From positions 124,001 through 188,000 of the forward strand of contig JBMHBY010000005.1 in NCBI GenBank assembly GCA_049890195.1: a stretch of DNA of 64,000 nucleotides. The letters are read 5' to 3'. The DNA is from JAYQKL01 sp049890195 (GTDB lineage: Bacteria; Pseudomonadota; Alphaproteobacteria; RS24). Below, in pieces: positions 7,873 to 16,591 of this stretch. Each line of letters starts with the position of its first letter. Position 1 is the first letter of the stretch. Both the position numbers and the translations under genes were made by a program. The notes beneath the pieces were generated by a model. The model did no database searches. It saw only the letters and a program-made list of their open reading frames with translations, and was not told the origin of the DNA.

Positions 7873-8580
7873 ATGACCGATACAAATGACCAAACCGCAC
7901 TGGTTTTGCTTTCCGGCGGACAGGATTCAAGCCTCTGCCTCGCCTATGCCTTGACACGCTATCCGCGGGTGGAGACGGTCAGTTTTGATTACGGTCAGAC
8001 CCACAGGGTTGAGTTGGAGTGCCGGCACGCCATTCGTGACGCCTTCAAGGGTTTCAGCAGGCAGTGGGACAAGCGTCTTGGTGAAGACCATTTGTTGTCG
8101 CTCCCGGCAATTCCGGAAATCGGCGGTACGGCCCTGACCGACAACAGCGACATCACGATGATGGAAAACGGTCTGCCGTCCACATTTGTGCCGGGACGCA
8201 ACCTGTTGTTTCTGACCTATGCCGCAGCGCTCGCCTATCGGCGTGGTCTCAAGGTTTTGGTCGGCGGGATGTGCGAAACCGACTATTCCGGTTATCCCGA
8301 CTGCCGCCGGGATACATTGGACAAGCTTGAAACAGCCATTAATCTCGGCATGGAAAGCAAACTTTCCATTGAGACCCCGCTAATGTATCTGGACAAGGCC
8401 CAGAGCTGGAGCATGACCCATGATATCGGGGGCGACGCTTTGGTTGACATCATCTGTGAACACAGCCACAGCTGTTATCGCGGCAACCGGGACAAACGCC
8501 ACGCATGGGGTTATGGCTGCAATGACTGTCCCGCCTGCGATCTGCGCGCCCGCGGCTATGAAGTGTGGACATCAACATGA
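7873..8580 (+). CDS. queC: 7-cyano-7-deazaguanine synthase QueC
   Basis: ATP-dependent enzyme of 235 residues that converts 7-carboxy-7-deazaguanine to preQ0. The PP-loop SGGQDSS is at residues 14-20. The C-terminal zinc-binding region shows paired cysteines in SCYRGNRDKRHAWGYGCNDC, as in the family. Its stop overlaps the likely queE start (ATGA), and queD and queF follow, so the whole route from the GTP-derived intermediate to preQ1 is in one operon. No preQ1 riboswitch was recognised upstream. Confidence 0.96.
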   Translation: MTDTNDQTALVLLSGGQDSSLCLAYALTRYPRVETVSFDYGQTHRVELECRHAIRDAFKGFSRQWDKRLGEDHLLSLPAIPEIGGTALTDNSDITMMENGLPSTFVPGRNLLFLTYAAALAYRRGLKVLVGGMCETDYSGYPDCRRDTLDKLETAINLGMESKLSIETPLMYLDKAQSWSMTHDIGGDALVDIICEHSHSCYRGNRDKRHAWGYGCNDCPACDLRARGYEVWTST

Positions 8581-9224
8581 CCTACAGCGTCAAGGAAATC
8601 TTTTTTTCATTGCAGGGCGAAGGGGCACAATCCGGCCGGCCGGCCGTTTTCTGCCGATTTGCCGGATGCAATCTCTGGTCCGGGCTGGAACAGGACCGCG
8701 CCTCGGCCCAATGCACATTCTGTGATACGGATTTTGTCGGCACGGACGGTCAAAATGGCGGCAAATTCAAAACGGCACAGGAATTGGCCGGCGCGATTGC
8801 GGCACTGTGGCCGGATCAGGATTCAATTGCCGACGCCTATGTAATCTTCACCGGCGGCGAGCCACTTCTGCAGTTGGATGCGGAGCTGCTGGACGCCGTG
8901 AAACTTCACGGTTTTGAAACCGCCGTTGAAACCAACGGCACCCTGCCCGCCCCGCAGGGCCTGGACTGGATTTGTGTCAGCCCGAAGCCGGACAGTGAAC
9001 TGGTGCAAACCCGCGGTCATGAACTCAAATTCGTTTACCCGCAACCAAAATTGTCACCGGATCAGTTTGCCGGGCTGGATTTTGAGCATTTTTACCTGCA
9101 GCCGATGGATGTCGCTGATGACGCCGAGATGGCCCATAATGTTCAGGCCTGCATTTCCTTCTGCCTGCAAAACCCGCAGTGGCGGCTCAGTCTGCAGACC
9201 CATAAAATTCTCGGACTTGATTGA
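8577..9224 (+). CDS. queE: 7-carboxy-7-deazaguanine synthase QueE
   Basis: Radical-SAM enzyme of 215 residues that contracts 6-carboxytetrahydropterin to 7-carboxy-7-deazaguanine. The start at 8577 gives an ATGA overlap with queC and the family N-terminus MTYSVKEIFFSLQGEG; an in-frame ATG at 8565 is also possible. The iron-sulfur cysteines are spaced C-X14-C-X2-C (in CNLW...QCTFC) instead of C-X3-C-X2-C, the expanded cluster loop known from one QueE subclass. FTGGEPLLQ follows. The gene lies between queC and queD. Confidence 0.94.
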   Translation: MTYSVKEIFFSLQGEGAQSGRPAVFCRFAGCNLWSGLEQDRASAQCTFCDTDFVGTDGQNGGKFKTAQELAGAIAALWPDQDSIADAYVIFTGGEPLLQLDAELLDAVKLHGFETAVETNGTLPAPQGLDWICVSPKPDSELVQTRGHELKFVYPQPKLSPDQFAGLDFEHFYLQPMDVADDAEMAHNVQACISFCLQNPQWRLSLQTHKILGLD

Positions 9225-9272
9225 CCTTGGCCTTTTCATCAGGCATATAGCCTTGCAAGAGGTTATTTTGAC

Positions 9273-9644
9273 ATGCAGTTGACGCGTGAATTCCATTTTG
9301 ATGCCGCCCACAGCTTGAAAAGCTACGAGCCGGGACATCCCAATACCCGCATTCACGGGCACAGCTTTCGCGTGCGCGTGACCCTGGCGGGCCAACCGTC
9401 CCCCGAAACCGGGCAAATTCTCGACCTTGCCGTTTTCGGGCAGGCGCTTGAGGCGGTGCGCCTGCGTCTGGACCATCACATGCTCAACGACATTGAAGGG
9501 TTGGGAAACCCGACATTGGAAAACATTTGTCTTTGGCTTTGGGACCAGTTGCAGACGGATCTGGATGATTTGTACGCAGTGGAAGTGAACCGCGACAGCC
9601 TCGGCCAATCCTGTCTGTATAAAGGATCGCATCATGGCAAATAA
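9273..9644 (+). CDS. queD: 6-carboxy-tetrahydropterin synthase QueD-like protein
   Basis: Member of the PTPS/QueD family, 123 residues, expected to make 6-carboxytetrahydropterin from dihydroneopterin triphosphate. Zinc-binding histidines are seen in FDAAHS and IHGHSF, and the LDHHMLND motif and PTLENI follow. The residue four before the HGH motif, normally the catalytic cysteine, is Asn (GHPNTRIHGHS). A cysteine near the C-terminus (RDSLGQSCLY) may take part instead. Operon position with queC, queE and queF argues that it is the working QueD. It overlaps queF by 11 bases. Confidence 0.88.
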   Translation: MQLTREFHFDAAHSLKSYEPGHPNTRIHGHSFRVRVTLAGQPSPETGQILDLAVFGQALEAVRLRLDHHMLNDIEGLGNPTLENICLWLWDQLQTDLDDLYAVEVNRDSLGQSCLYKGSHHGK

Positions 9645-10101
9645 AGGCAGTGACACCACCGGCGCCGAGCAGCTGGGCAAACCGGTCGGCCTTCCCGCCT
9701 CACCTGACGAGGCTGTGCTGGACGCCGTGCCGAACCCGCACCCGGATGTGGATTATGTCGCCCGGTTTGATGTGCCTGAGTTCACCTCAATCTGCCCGAA
9801 AACGGGCCAGCCTGATTTTGCCCACATTGTCGTGGATTATGTCCCCGACCAACATCTTGTGGAAAGTAAAAGCTTTAAGCTCTTCATGAACAGTTTTCGC
9901 AATCATGGCGCGTTTCATGAGGACTGCACCCTGCTGATCGCCAAACGTCTGATTGCCTGTATGCAACCCCGCTGGCTGCGCATCGGCGGATACTGGTATC
10001 CACGCGGCGGCATTCCAATTGATGTTTTTTGGCAAACCGGTGCCCCTCCGGCCGGGCTGTTTATCCCTGATCAGGGCGTTCCGCCTTACCGTGGCAGATA
10101 A
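9634..10101 (+). CDS. queF: NADPH-dependent 7-cyano-7-deazaguanine reductase QueF
   Basis: Enzyme of 155 residues that reduces the nitrile of preQ0 to the amine of preQ1, the base inserted into tRNA on the way to queuosine. The substrate-binding cysteine is in TSICPKTGQPDFA and the second conserved motif is SFRNHGAFHEDC. The length fits the short, single-domain type. It ends the que operon and overlaps queD by 11 bases. Confidence 0.95.
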   Translation: MANKGSDTTGAEQLGKPVGLPASPDEAVLDAVPNPHPDVDYVARFDVPEFTSICPKTGQPDFAHIVVDYVPDQHLVESKSFKLFMNSFRNHGAFHEDCTLLIAKRLIACMQPRWLRIGGYWYPRGGIPIDVFWQTGAPPAGLFIPDQGVPPYRGR

Positions 10102-10220
10102 TCCCCCCCGATCTTGAGAGACCTCCAACGTCCGAAACCGCTACCGAGTCTACATTTAGCTTGCACAAGCCAACAAACAGGCCTAGCAGTTTGATCATCA
10201 GTATCTTTCGGAGTGACAAA

Positions 10221-10304
10221 ATGAAAAGATTTTTGATGCCTGCCGCACTTTCTCTGTTGCTTGCCGGGTGCAGCCTCGACGTTCCGTTCATTCCCGGCAT
10301 TTAA
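10221..10304 (+). CDS. 27-residue predicted lipoprotein
   Basis: Very short gene: MKRFLMPAALSLLLAGCSLD followed by VPFIPGI and TAA. A basic start, a hydrophobic stretch and a textbook lipobox LLAGC predict signal-peptidase II cleavage, leaving a mature lipopeptide of about 11 residues starting at Cys17. GGAG lies seven bases before the ATG, a good ribosome-binding site. It stands alone between queF and the converging ilvD end, 120 bases after queF. Size and design recall small outer-membrane lipopeptides such as entericidins, but I see no family match and assign no function. Confidence 0.6.
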   Translation: MKRFLMPAALSLLLAGCSLDVPFIPGI

Positions 10305-10319
10305 ACCGGACTGAAAGCC

Positions 10320-12038
10320 TTAAATATCAGCAAATTGCCGGGTTTCATTGGCGCCGCCCGGATGCGTGATGGCGCCTTTGCGGGCTGAACCGACCGTTTG
10401 TGCATATTTCCAAAGCGTTCCGGAAGTGAAGCCGTTGTCCCTTGGCTGCCATTTGGCGCGCCGTTCCGCCAGAACCTCGTCGGACACCCGCAACTCCAAT
10501 GTGCCGGCCTCAGCGTCAATGACAATGATGTCGCCATCCTCCACCAGACCAATCGGCCCACCCTCGGCAGCCTCCGGGCCGACATGCCCGATGCAGAAAC
10601 CGCGGGTCGCGCCGGAAAACCTGCCATCGGTAATCAAAGCCACTTTGTCCCCATTACCCTGACCGTAGATTGCCGCTGTCGTGGACAGCATTTCACGCAT
10701 ACCAGGTCCACCTTTCGGCCCCTCATAGCGAATGATGATGACGTCACCGGCCTGATAGTCGCCTTTTTCAACAGCCGCAAAGGCGTCCTCTTCGCGGTCA
10801 AAACAGCGGGCCGGGCCTTCAAATGTCAGTTTTTCCATGCCGGCAACTTTGACAATCGCCCCATCGGGTGCCAGCGAGCCCTGCAGCCCGACCACACCGC
10901 CGGTCGGGGTGATCGGGTTGGTGACAGGATAAATGACTTTCTGCTCCGGGTTGAAGGTGATCCCCTCAAGGTTTTCAGCCAAGGTTTTGCCGGTTACAGT
11001 CAGGCAATCGCCATGCAGATAACCGCCGTCAAGCAAGGTTTTCAGCAGCATTGGCACACCACCGGCCTCATACATGTCCTTGGCGACATATTGTCCGCCG
11101 GGCTTGAGGTCAGCGATGTAGGGAGTCTTTTTGAAGATTTCCGCCACTTCCATCAAATCAAAATCAATGCCGGCCTCATGTGCCATCGCCGGCAGATGCA
11201 GCCCGCCATTGGTTGAGCCGCCGGTGGCGGCAACCACAGTCGCCGCATTTTCAAACGCCTTGCGGGTGGCAATGTCACGGGGCCGGATGTTCTTTGCGAT
11301 CAATTCCATCACCGCCTTGCCGGAGGCTTCGGCATATTCGTCCCGACTCAAATAAGGCGCCGGCGCCCCGGCCGAGTTCGGCAAGGCCAGGCCAATCGCC
11401 TCAGACACACAGGCCATTGTGTTGGCCGTAAACTGGCCGCCGCATGCACCGGCACTGGGACAAGCGACACATTCCAGTTCATGCAGTTCGTCATCCTCCA
11501 TATTGCCGGCGGCATGCTGGCCGACCGCCTCAAACACATCCAGCACCGTCACGTCCCTGCCCTTAAACTCGCCCGGCATGATGGAACCGCCATACATGAA
11601 CACACTCGGCACGTTCAGACGCAGCATCGACATCATCAAGCCAGGCAGGGATTTGTCGCAACCCGCCAGACCAACCATCGCGTCATAGCAATGGCCACGC
11701 ATGGTCAGTTCCACACTATCGGCAATGACATCACGGGAAACCAGAGAGCTTTTCATGCCTTCATGCCCCATGGCAATGCCGTCGGTGACACTGATGGTGC
11801 AGAACTCACGCGGTGTGCCTTCGGCCTCCTTGACACCTTTTTTGACGGCCTGGGCCTGCCGCATCAACGCAATATTGCACGGCGCCGCCTCATTCCAGCA
11901 GGACACCACGCCGACAAACGGCTGGTTGATCTCCTCCTCCGTCATGCCCATGGCATAATAATAGGACCGGTGCGGTGAACGCTCCGGACCGACGGAAACG
12001 TGACGGCTTGGCAGTTTCGATTTGTCAAATTTGCTCAT
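10320..12038 (-). CDS. ilvD: Dihydroxy-acid dehydratase
   Basis: Iron-sulfur dehydratase of 572 residues in valine, leucine and isoleucine synthesis; it makes 2-oxo acids from 2,3-dihydroxy acids. Likely [2Fe-2S] ligands are C54, C127 (in GCDKSLPGL) and C199 (in CPSAGACGG). The ligand pattern fits the [2Fe-2S] class. Length is slightly above the E. coli type but normal for the alphaproteobacterial form. It ends 16 bases from the converging micro-lipoprotein gene. valS lies just upstream on the same strand, a pairing consistent with valine metabolism but not proof of an operon. Confidence 0.96.
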   Translation of the reverse strand: MSKFDKSKLPSRHVSVGPERSPHRSYYYAMGMTEEEINQPFVGVVSCWNEAAPCNIALMRQAQAVKKGVKEAEGTPREFCTISVTDGIAMGHEGMKSSLVSRDVIADSVELTMRGHCYDAMVGLAGCDKSLPGLMMSMLRLNVPSVFMYGGSIMPGEFKGRDVTVLDVFEAVGQHAAGNMEDDELHELECVACPSAGACGGQFTANTMACVSEAIGLALPNSAGAPAPYLSRDEYAEASGKAVMELIAKNIRPRDIATRKAFENAATVVAATGGSTNGGLHLPAMAHEAGIDFDLMEVAEIFKKTPYIADLKPGGQYVAKDMYEAGGVPMLLKTLLDGGYLHGDCLTVTGKTLAENLEGITFNPEQKVIYPVTNPITPTGGVVGLQGSLAPDGAIVKVAGMEKLTFEGPARCFDREEDAFAAVEKGDYQAGDVIIIRYEGPKGGPGMREMLSTTAAIYGQGNGDKVALITDGRFSGATRGFCIGHVGPEAAEGGPIGLVEDGDIIVIDAEAGTLELRVSDEVLAERRAKWQPRDNGFTSGTLWKYAQTVGSARKGAITHPGGANETRQFADI

Positions 12039-12066
12039 GATTTCACCTGTCTAGATTTAATGTCGC

Positions 12067-14754
12067 CTATGCAAGCCGGCTGAGTGCGGCTTTAAGTTTG
12101 TCCCGCATGGCTTCCTCATCCGCCAGACGCGCCTTGTTTTCTTCAATCACAGCCGCCGGAGCCTTGGCAAGAAAGCCCTCATTGTTCAATTTGCCGGACA
12201 GCTTTTTGATTTCACCCTCGGCCTTGCCGATTTCCTTTTTCAGTCTTGCAGCTTCCGCCTCAAAGTCAATGACCCCCTTCAGCGGCAGGGCAAAAGTCGC
12301 CTCCTCCACCACGGCCTGAACCGCCCCGTCCGGCACAGCGTCTGAGAAGTTGATATGCTCCAGCCGTGCCAACCGCTTGAGGATGTCGCGCATGCTGTCC
12401 AGCCGCGCTTTGGTTGCCTCAGACGCTCCGATGATTTCCAGCGGTATCTGCGCCCCAGCCGGCACGTTCATTTCAGAACGCACAGAGCGGATTTCGCTGA
12501 TGGATTTGATCAGCCACTCAATCTCGGCATCCGCCTCAGGTGCAATCAGGCTTTCAGCGAGTTGCGGCCATGCATCCAGCATCAGCGGATTGTCCCGCGC
12601 ACCGGTCTTGGCCCACAATTCTTCCGTAACAAACGGCATAAAAGGATGCAGCAGCCGGAAAGCCTGCTCTAAAACCCATTTGGCAGCGGCACGGGTTTCC
12701 GCTTTCGCCGTCTCGTCCGTGCCCTGAAACACCGGTTTGGCCAGCTCAACATACCAATCGCAAAACCCGTTCCAGATGAATTGATAGACGGCGGCCGCCG
12801 CGTCATTGAAACGGTATGCCTCGAGCGCCTTGGTGATCCCATTTTGCGCCCGCACAACTTCGCCGATCATCCATTTGTTGAGCGGCAGCCGGGCTTTGGC
12901 TGGGTCAAACGCTGTGGCCTCGAAGCAGCCGTTCATCTCGCAAAAGCGTGCCGCATTCCACAGTTTTGTACCGAAATTCCGATAGCCTTCAACCCGCTGT
13001 TCGCTCAGCTTGATGTCGCGCCCCATCGCCGCCATCGCCGTCAGGGTGAAACGCAGGGCATCGGCGCCGTATTTGTCGCAAATCTCCAGCGGGTCAATGA
13101 CATTGCCCTTGGATTTAGACATTTTCTGGCCCTTTTCATCACGGACCAGCGCGTGAATATAAACCGTATGGAACGGGACTTCCTTTTTGAAATGCAGACC
13201 CATCATCATCATGCGGGCCACCCAGAAGAAGATAATATCAAAGCCCGTGACCAACACATCAGTTTTGTAATGCCGGCTGACCTCAGGCGTCTCCTCCGGC
13301 CAGCCGAGCGTGGAAAACGGCCACAATGCCGAAGAAAACCAGGTATCGAGCACATCCTCATCACGCACCAAGGGATGAACTGCGCCGTAATGGGCATCGG
13401 CCTTGGCCTGCGCCGCAGCTTCGTCATGCGCGACAAACACCTCGCCATCCGGACCGTACCAGGCCGGGATCTGATGCCCCCACCACAGCTGTCTGGAGAT
13501 GCACCAGGGTTGAATGTTGTTCATCCATTCGAAATAGGTTTTGTCCCAATTCCCCGGAACGAAAGTGGTGTCCCCGCTTTTGACGGCTTCAATCGCCGGT
13601 TCGGCAAGGGTTTTCGCATCGACATACCACTGGTCAGTCAGCCACGGCTCAATCACCTGATCCGACCGGTCACCGAACGGGACCATGTGCGTGTTGTCCT
13701 CAATTTTGTCGAGCAGGCCGAGCACCTCAATTTCAGCAACCACGCGCTTGCGGGCCTCAAAACGGTCCAACCCCTGCCAGCTTTCCCGGTCAGGCATGTC
13801 GGCAAAGGCATCGTCTGACAAATCCAGCGCCGCATGTTGGTTGAGGATGTTGATCGCCGCCAAATCGCACCGCTTGCCGACCTCGAAGTCGTTGAAATCA
13901 TGTGCGGGGGTGATTTTAACCGCGCCCGACCCCTGCTCCGGGTCAGCATAGTCATCAGCGACAATTGGAATATGTCGGCCGACAATCGGCAAAACAACAT
14001 GTTTGCCGATCAAATCCTTGTAGCGCGGGTCGTCCGGGTGGACGGCGACACCGGTATCGCCGAGCATGGTTTCCGGACGTGTCGTTGCAACAGTGATGTG
14101 CCCTGAACCGTCCGCCAGCGGATAGTTGAAATGCCACATGTGGGAGTTCACTTCCTTCTGCACCACTTCCAGGTCAGAAATTGCTGTCAGCAGGCCCGGG
14201 TCCCAATTCACCAGCCGCTTGTCCTTGTAAATCAGCCCTTGCTCATACAGGTCGACAAACACCCTCAAAACGGCTTCGGACAGGCCGTCATCCATGGTGA
14301 ACCGTTCGCGGCTCCAGTCACACGATGCCCCCAAACGGCGCAGCTGACGTGTGATGGTGGAACCGCTTTCCTCTTTCCAGGCCCAAACCTGTTCCAGAAA
14401 TTTCTCCCGGCCCATCTCCCGCCGCGACGGTTCATTGCGTTCGGACAGCTGCCGCTCCACAACCATCTGCGTGGCAATGCCGGCATGGTCTGTGCCGGGC
14501 TGCCAGAGCACATCGCGCCCGCGCATGCGTTCAAAACGGCACAGGATATCCTGAAGTGTATTGTTGAGCGCGTGCCCCATATGCAGGCTGCCGGTCACGT
14601 TGGGCGGTGGGATGACAATCGTGTAAGGCTCGGCGTCCGGCACCCGACCGGATTTGAAACAGCCGCTGTCCTCCCACGCCTCATACAGGCGGCTTTCCAG
14701 GGCGGCCGGATCGTATGTTTTGTCAAGCTTCACGGCGTCTTGCGGGTCGGACAT
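12067..14754 (-). CDS. valS: Valine--tRNA ligase
   Basis: Class I aminoacyl-tRNA synthetase of 895 residues that charges tRNA-Val. The HIGH motif is HMGH at residues 58-61 (in PPPNVTGSLHMGHALN) and the KMSKS motif is near residue 543. An editing (CP1) domain lies between, with TTRPETMLGDTG. The C-terminus is a coiled coil (LKKEIGKAEGEIKKLSGKLN), typical of ValRS. The valS - small protein - tolC - pcm order is conserved in alphaproteobacteria. Confidence 0.97.
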   Translation of the reverse strand: MSDPQDAVKLDKTYDPAALESRLYEAWEDSGCFKSGRVPDAEPYTIVIPPPNVTGSLHMGHALNNTLQDILCRFERMRGRDVLWQPGTDHAGIATQMVVERQLSERNEPSRREMGREKFLEQVWAWKEESGSTITRQLRRLGASCDWSRERFTMDDGLSEAVLRVFVDLYEQGLIYKDKRLVNWDPGLLTAISDLEVVQKEVNSHMWHFNYPLADGSGHITVATTRPETMLGDTGVAVHPDDPRYKDLIGKHVVLPIVGRHIPIVADDYADPEQGSGAVKITPAHDFNDFEVGKRCDLAAINILNQHAALDLSDDAFADMPDRESWQGLDRFEARKRVVAEIEVLGLLDKIEDNTHMVPFGDRSDQVIEPWLTDQWYVDAKTLAEPAIEAVKSGDTTFVPGNWDKTYFEWMNNIQPWCISRQLWWGHQIPAWYGPDGEVFVAHDEAAAQAKADAHYGAVHPLVRDEDVLDTWFSSALWPFSTLGWPEETPEVSRHYKTDVLVTGFDIIFFWVARMMMMGLHFKKEVPFHTVYIHALVRDEKGQKMSKSKGNVIDPLEICDKYGADALRFTLTAMAAMGRDIKLSEQRVEGYRNFGTKLWNAARFCEMNGCFEATAFDPAKARLPLNKWMIGEVVRAQNGITKALEAYRFNDAAAAVYQFIWNGFCDWYVELAKPVFQGTDETAKAETRAAAKWVLEQAFRLLHPFMPFVTEELWAKTGARDNPLMLDAWPQLAESLIAPEADAEIEWLIKSISEIRSVRSEMNVPAGAQIPLEIIGASEATKARLDSMRDILKRLARLEHINFSDAVPDGAVQAVVEEATFALPLKGVIDFEAEAARLKKEIGKAEGEIKKLSGKLNNEGFLAKAPAAVIEENKARLADEEAMRDKLKAALSRLA

Positions 14755-14775
14755 GTCAAACTCTGGATTGCAAAT

Positions 14776-14822
14776 AGGTCAAGCCCTTGACCTACACCAA
14801 CCCGCCTCATGCTTCAAGCATG
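14776..14822. repeat. Two adjacent perfect palindromes between valS and the small unknown gene
   Basis: AGGTCAAG-CC-CTTGACCT at 14776-14793 and CATGCTT-C-AAGCATG at 14808-14822, in an 87-base gap between two same-strand genes. Both have perfect arms of 8 and 7 bases and almost no loop, so they are better as protein-binding sites than as RNA hairpins. Neither is followed by a T run on the reverse strand. They may belong to the valS promoter. Confidence 0.4.
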
Positions 14823-14841
14823 GTTTTGCATCTGGCAGCGG

Positions 14842-15183
14842 CTAAGACCGATATGCCCGCCCAAACCGCAGACGCCCGGAGGACAACTCCTGATGCAGGA
14901 TTTGGCGCACCAGCCTTTTCAAAAGAAGTGCCATTGCCTGTTCCTGTTGCCCCGGCTTGGGGGTTGCTTCAGCGGGCGTTTCCAAGCCCTGCAGGATCTC
15001 ATCAATAGCGGATTGCAGGTGATGGGCCAAAAAGGCCGGGTCATCGCGGGATATTTCCCTGCCGGCGGTCACTATGTCACAAGACCCGCCCGGCAAAGTT
15101 TCTGAAATGGAAACGTGTGGTTCAATTTTCGGTCGAGGTATTTGCTCACCTTTACGGCTGAGGAATTTCATAAAGCCTCCCAT
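14842..15183 (-). CDS. Small protein of unknown function in the PopZ/DUF2497 position
   Basis: Predicted 113 residues, starting MGGFMKFLSRKGEQ (ATG at 15183 or 15171). In many alphaproteobacteria the gene between tolC and valS encodes the polar-organising protein PopZ or a relative. Here the middle is low in recognisable motifs, but the C-terminal ALLLKRLVRQILHQEL resembles the start of the conserved PopZ-like helix; the chain then ends in a basic tail (RLRFGRAYRS) earlier than I would expect. It may be a shortened or diverged PopZ relative, or unrelated. Identity is based mainly on position. Confidence 0.4.
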   Translation of the reverse strand: MGGFMKFLSRKGEQIPRPKIEPHVSISETLPGGSCDIVTAGREISRDDPAFLAHHLQSAIDEILQGLETPAEATPKPGQQEQAMALLLKRLVRQILHQELSSGRLRFGRAYRS

Positions 15184-15224
15184 TTATCCGGAACACCTTA
15201 CAAACACTTGAAAAGCAATAATAA

Positions 15225-16547
15225 TTACTTATCGGACACTTTAATCCCCAGCTGTTCGCCAGTCAGTCTGCCAACGGATGACAGCAGGCTGTAAGCCGCG
15301 ATGATCTGGTTACGCTCAGCCTCAATCAACGCAACGCGCGCGTCAAGCAGTTCATTTTCCGCATTCAAAAGGTCGAGTATGGAGCGGATGCCCAACTCCC
15401 GCTCCTGCTTGACCCCATCCAGGGCAATTTCCGAGGCATTGATTTGTTTGGTGGATGCCTCAATTTCGCCTGTCGCGGCCTTGAAATTATACCACGACAC
15501 CGTCACATCCCGCTCAACGCTGTCCCGGGCGGCGTGCACAAGCATCCGCGTCGTGTTTTTTACATGTTGGGAAGCCCTGACGGCGGCATAGGATTTACCG
15601 CCTGTGAAGATCGGCATCGAGACCTCAATACCGAAATTTGTCATTTCCTCTTCAATCCCCTGCTTCATGCGATTCGGGTCTTCGGTAATGGAATAAGTGC
15701 CGAACAGGGAGACTTTAGGCAAAGATCCGGCGACCGCACTGAAAGATGCGTAGTCGGCGCTGCGCGAATTCTCACGCGCCAACATCATGGCCGGGCTTTG
15801 CCGCATGGCAATGTCCAGCGCCTCCTCCAAACTGCCCGGCAGCTCCGGCAGGGTTTCCGGTGCCGAGAGATTTTCAGGGTCAACACCAATGACCTCCAGA
15901 TAGGTTGCCCGGCTGGCCGCCAAAGACGCCTGCTGGCGGATCAGCCGCGCCTGTGCCAGCTCAAGGCGGGACTCGGATTGGGCGATGTCGGTGCGCGTCA
16001 CAATCCCGACCTCAAATTGATCGGTCACAGACTCATATTGACGCGTCAGCACCTCAACATTTTTTTGACGCAAAGACAAAACCGCCTCATCGCGCAAAAC
16101 CCCCAAATAGGCACTGATGGCCCCCAACAGGACCCGCTGCTCAGTCGAAATCAGGCTCTGGCGTTGGGCCCTTATATCCGCTCGGGTTTTCATCAAGTCG
16201 CTGAAATTCTTGCCGCTGGTGAACACATCCATTTTGGCGCTTAATCCCCAGCTGTCATTGCGGTGTTTCCCGATCAGGCTGATTTCCTCACCGGTCACGT
16301 CATTGATGCTGGTCATGTCATTGGTGCTGGAGCGCGCATAGGCGGAAACCTGTGGCAGAGAGGCGCTGACAGCGACAATCTGGTTTTGGCGGATGGCCAA
16401 ATAACGCGACCGTTCTGAGGACAAGGAGGGGTTGGTCTCCAACGTTCTTTTCAAGGCCGCTTCAAAACTTTCCGCACCTGCCGGGAGGCAGGGTAAAGCA
16501 AGGATTGCCAAAAACATAAAAAGCCGGGTTTTCAGGTTTGTCGTCAT
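15225..16547 (-). CDS. tolC: TolC-family outer-membrane efflux protein
   Basis: Protein of 440 residues with a signal peptide (about residues 1-25, ending LPAGA) and long helical repeats typical of the TolC trimeric outer-membrane channel, including LAQARLIRQQASLAASRATY and LGIRSILDLLNAENELLDA. It serves type I secretion or RND efflux pumps as the outer-membrane duct. The neighbours pcm (upstream) and valS (downstream) match the usual alphaproteobacterial tolC locus. Substrate cannot be deduced. Confidence 0.92.
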   Translation of the reverse strand: MTTNLKTRLFMFLAILALPCLPAGAESFEAALKRTLETNPSLSSERSRYLAIRQNQIVAVSASLPQVSAYARSSTNDMTSINDVTGEEISLIGKHRNDSWGLSAKMDVFTSGKNFSDLMKTRADIRAQRQSLISTEQRVLLGAISAYLGVLRDEAVLSLRQKNVEVLTRQYESVTDQFEVGIVTRTDIAQSESRLELAQARLIRQQASLAASRATYLEVIGVDPENLSAPETLPELPGSLEEALDIAMRQSPAMMLARENSRSADYASFSAVAGSLPKVSLFGTYSITEDPNRMKQGIEEEMTNFGIEVSMPIFTGGKSYAAVRASQHVKNTTRMLVHAARDSVERDVTVSWYNFKAATGEIEASTKQINASEIALDGVKQERELGIRSILDLLNAENELLDARVALIEAERNQIIAAYSLLSSVGRLTGEQLGIKVSDK

Positions 16548-16591
16548 GCCAAAGCGTCAGTCAGTTGTGGTTTTGGATATAACGCGCGACG

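Noticed and set aside
12781..13818. Forward-strand open frame of 345 codons opposite valS
   Set aside because: Antisense shadow of the valyl-tRNA synthetase gene, with no recognisable motif.
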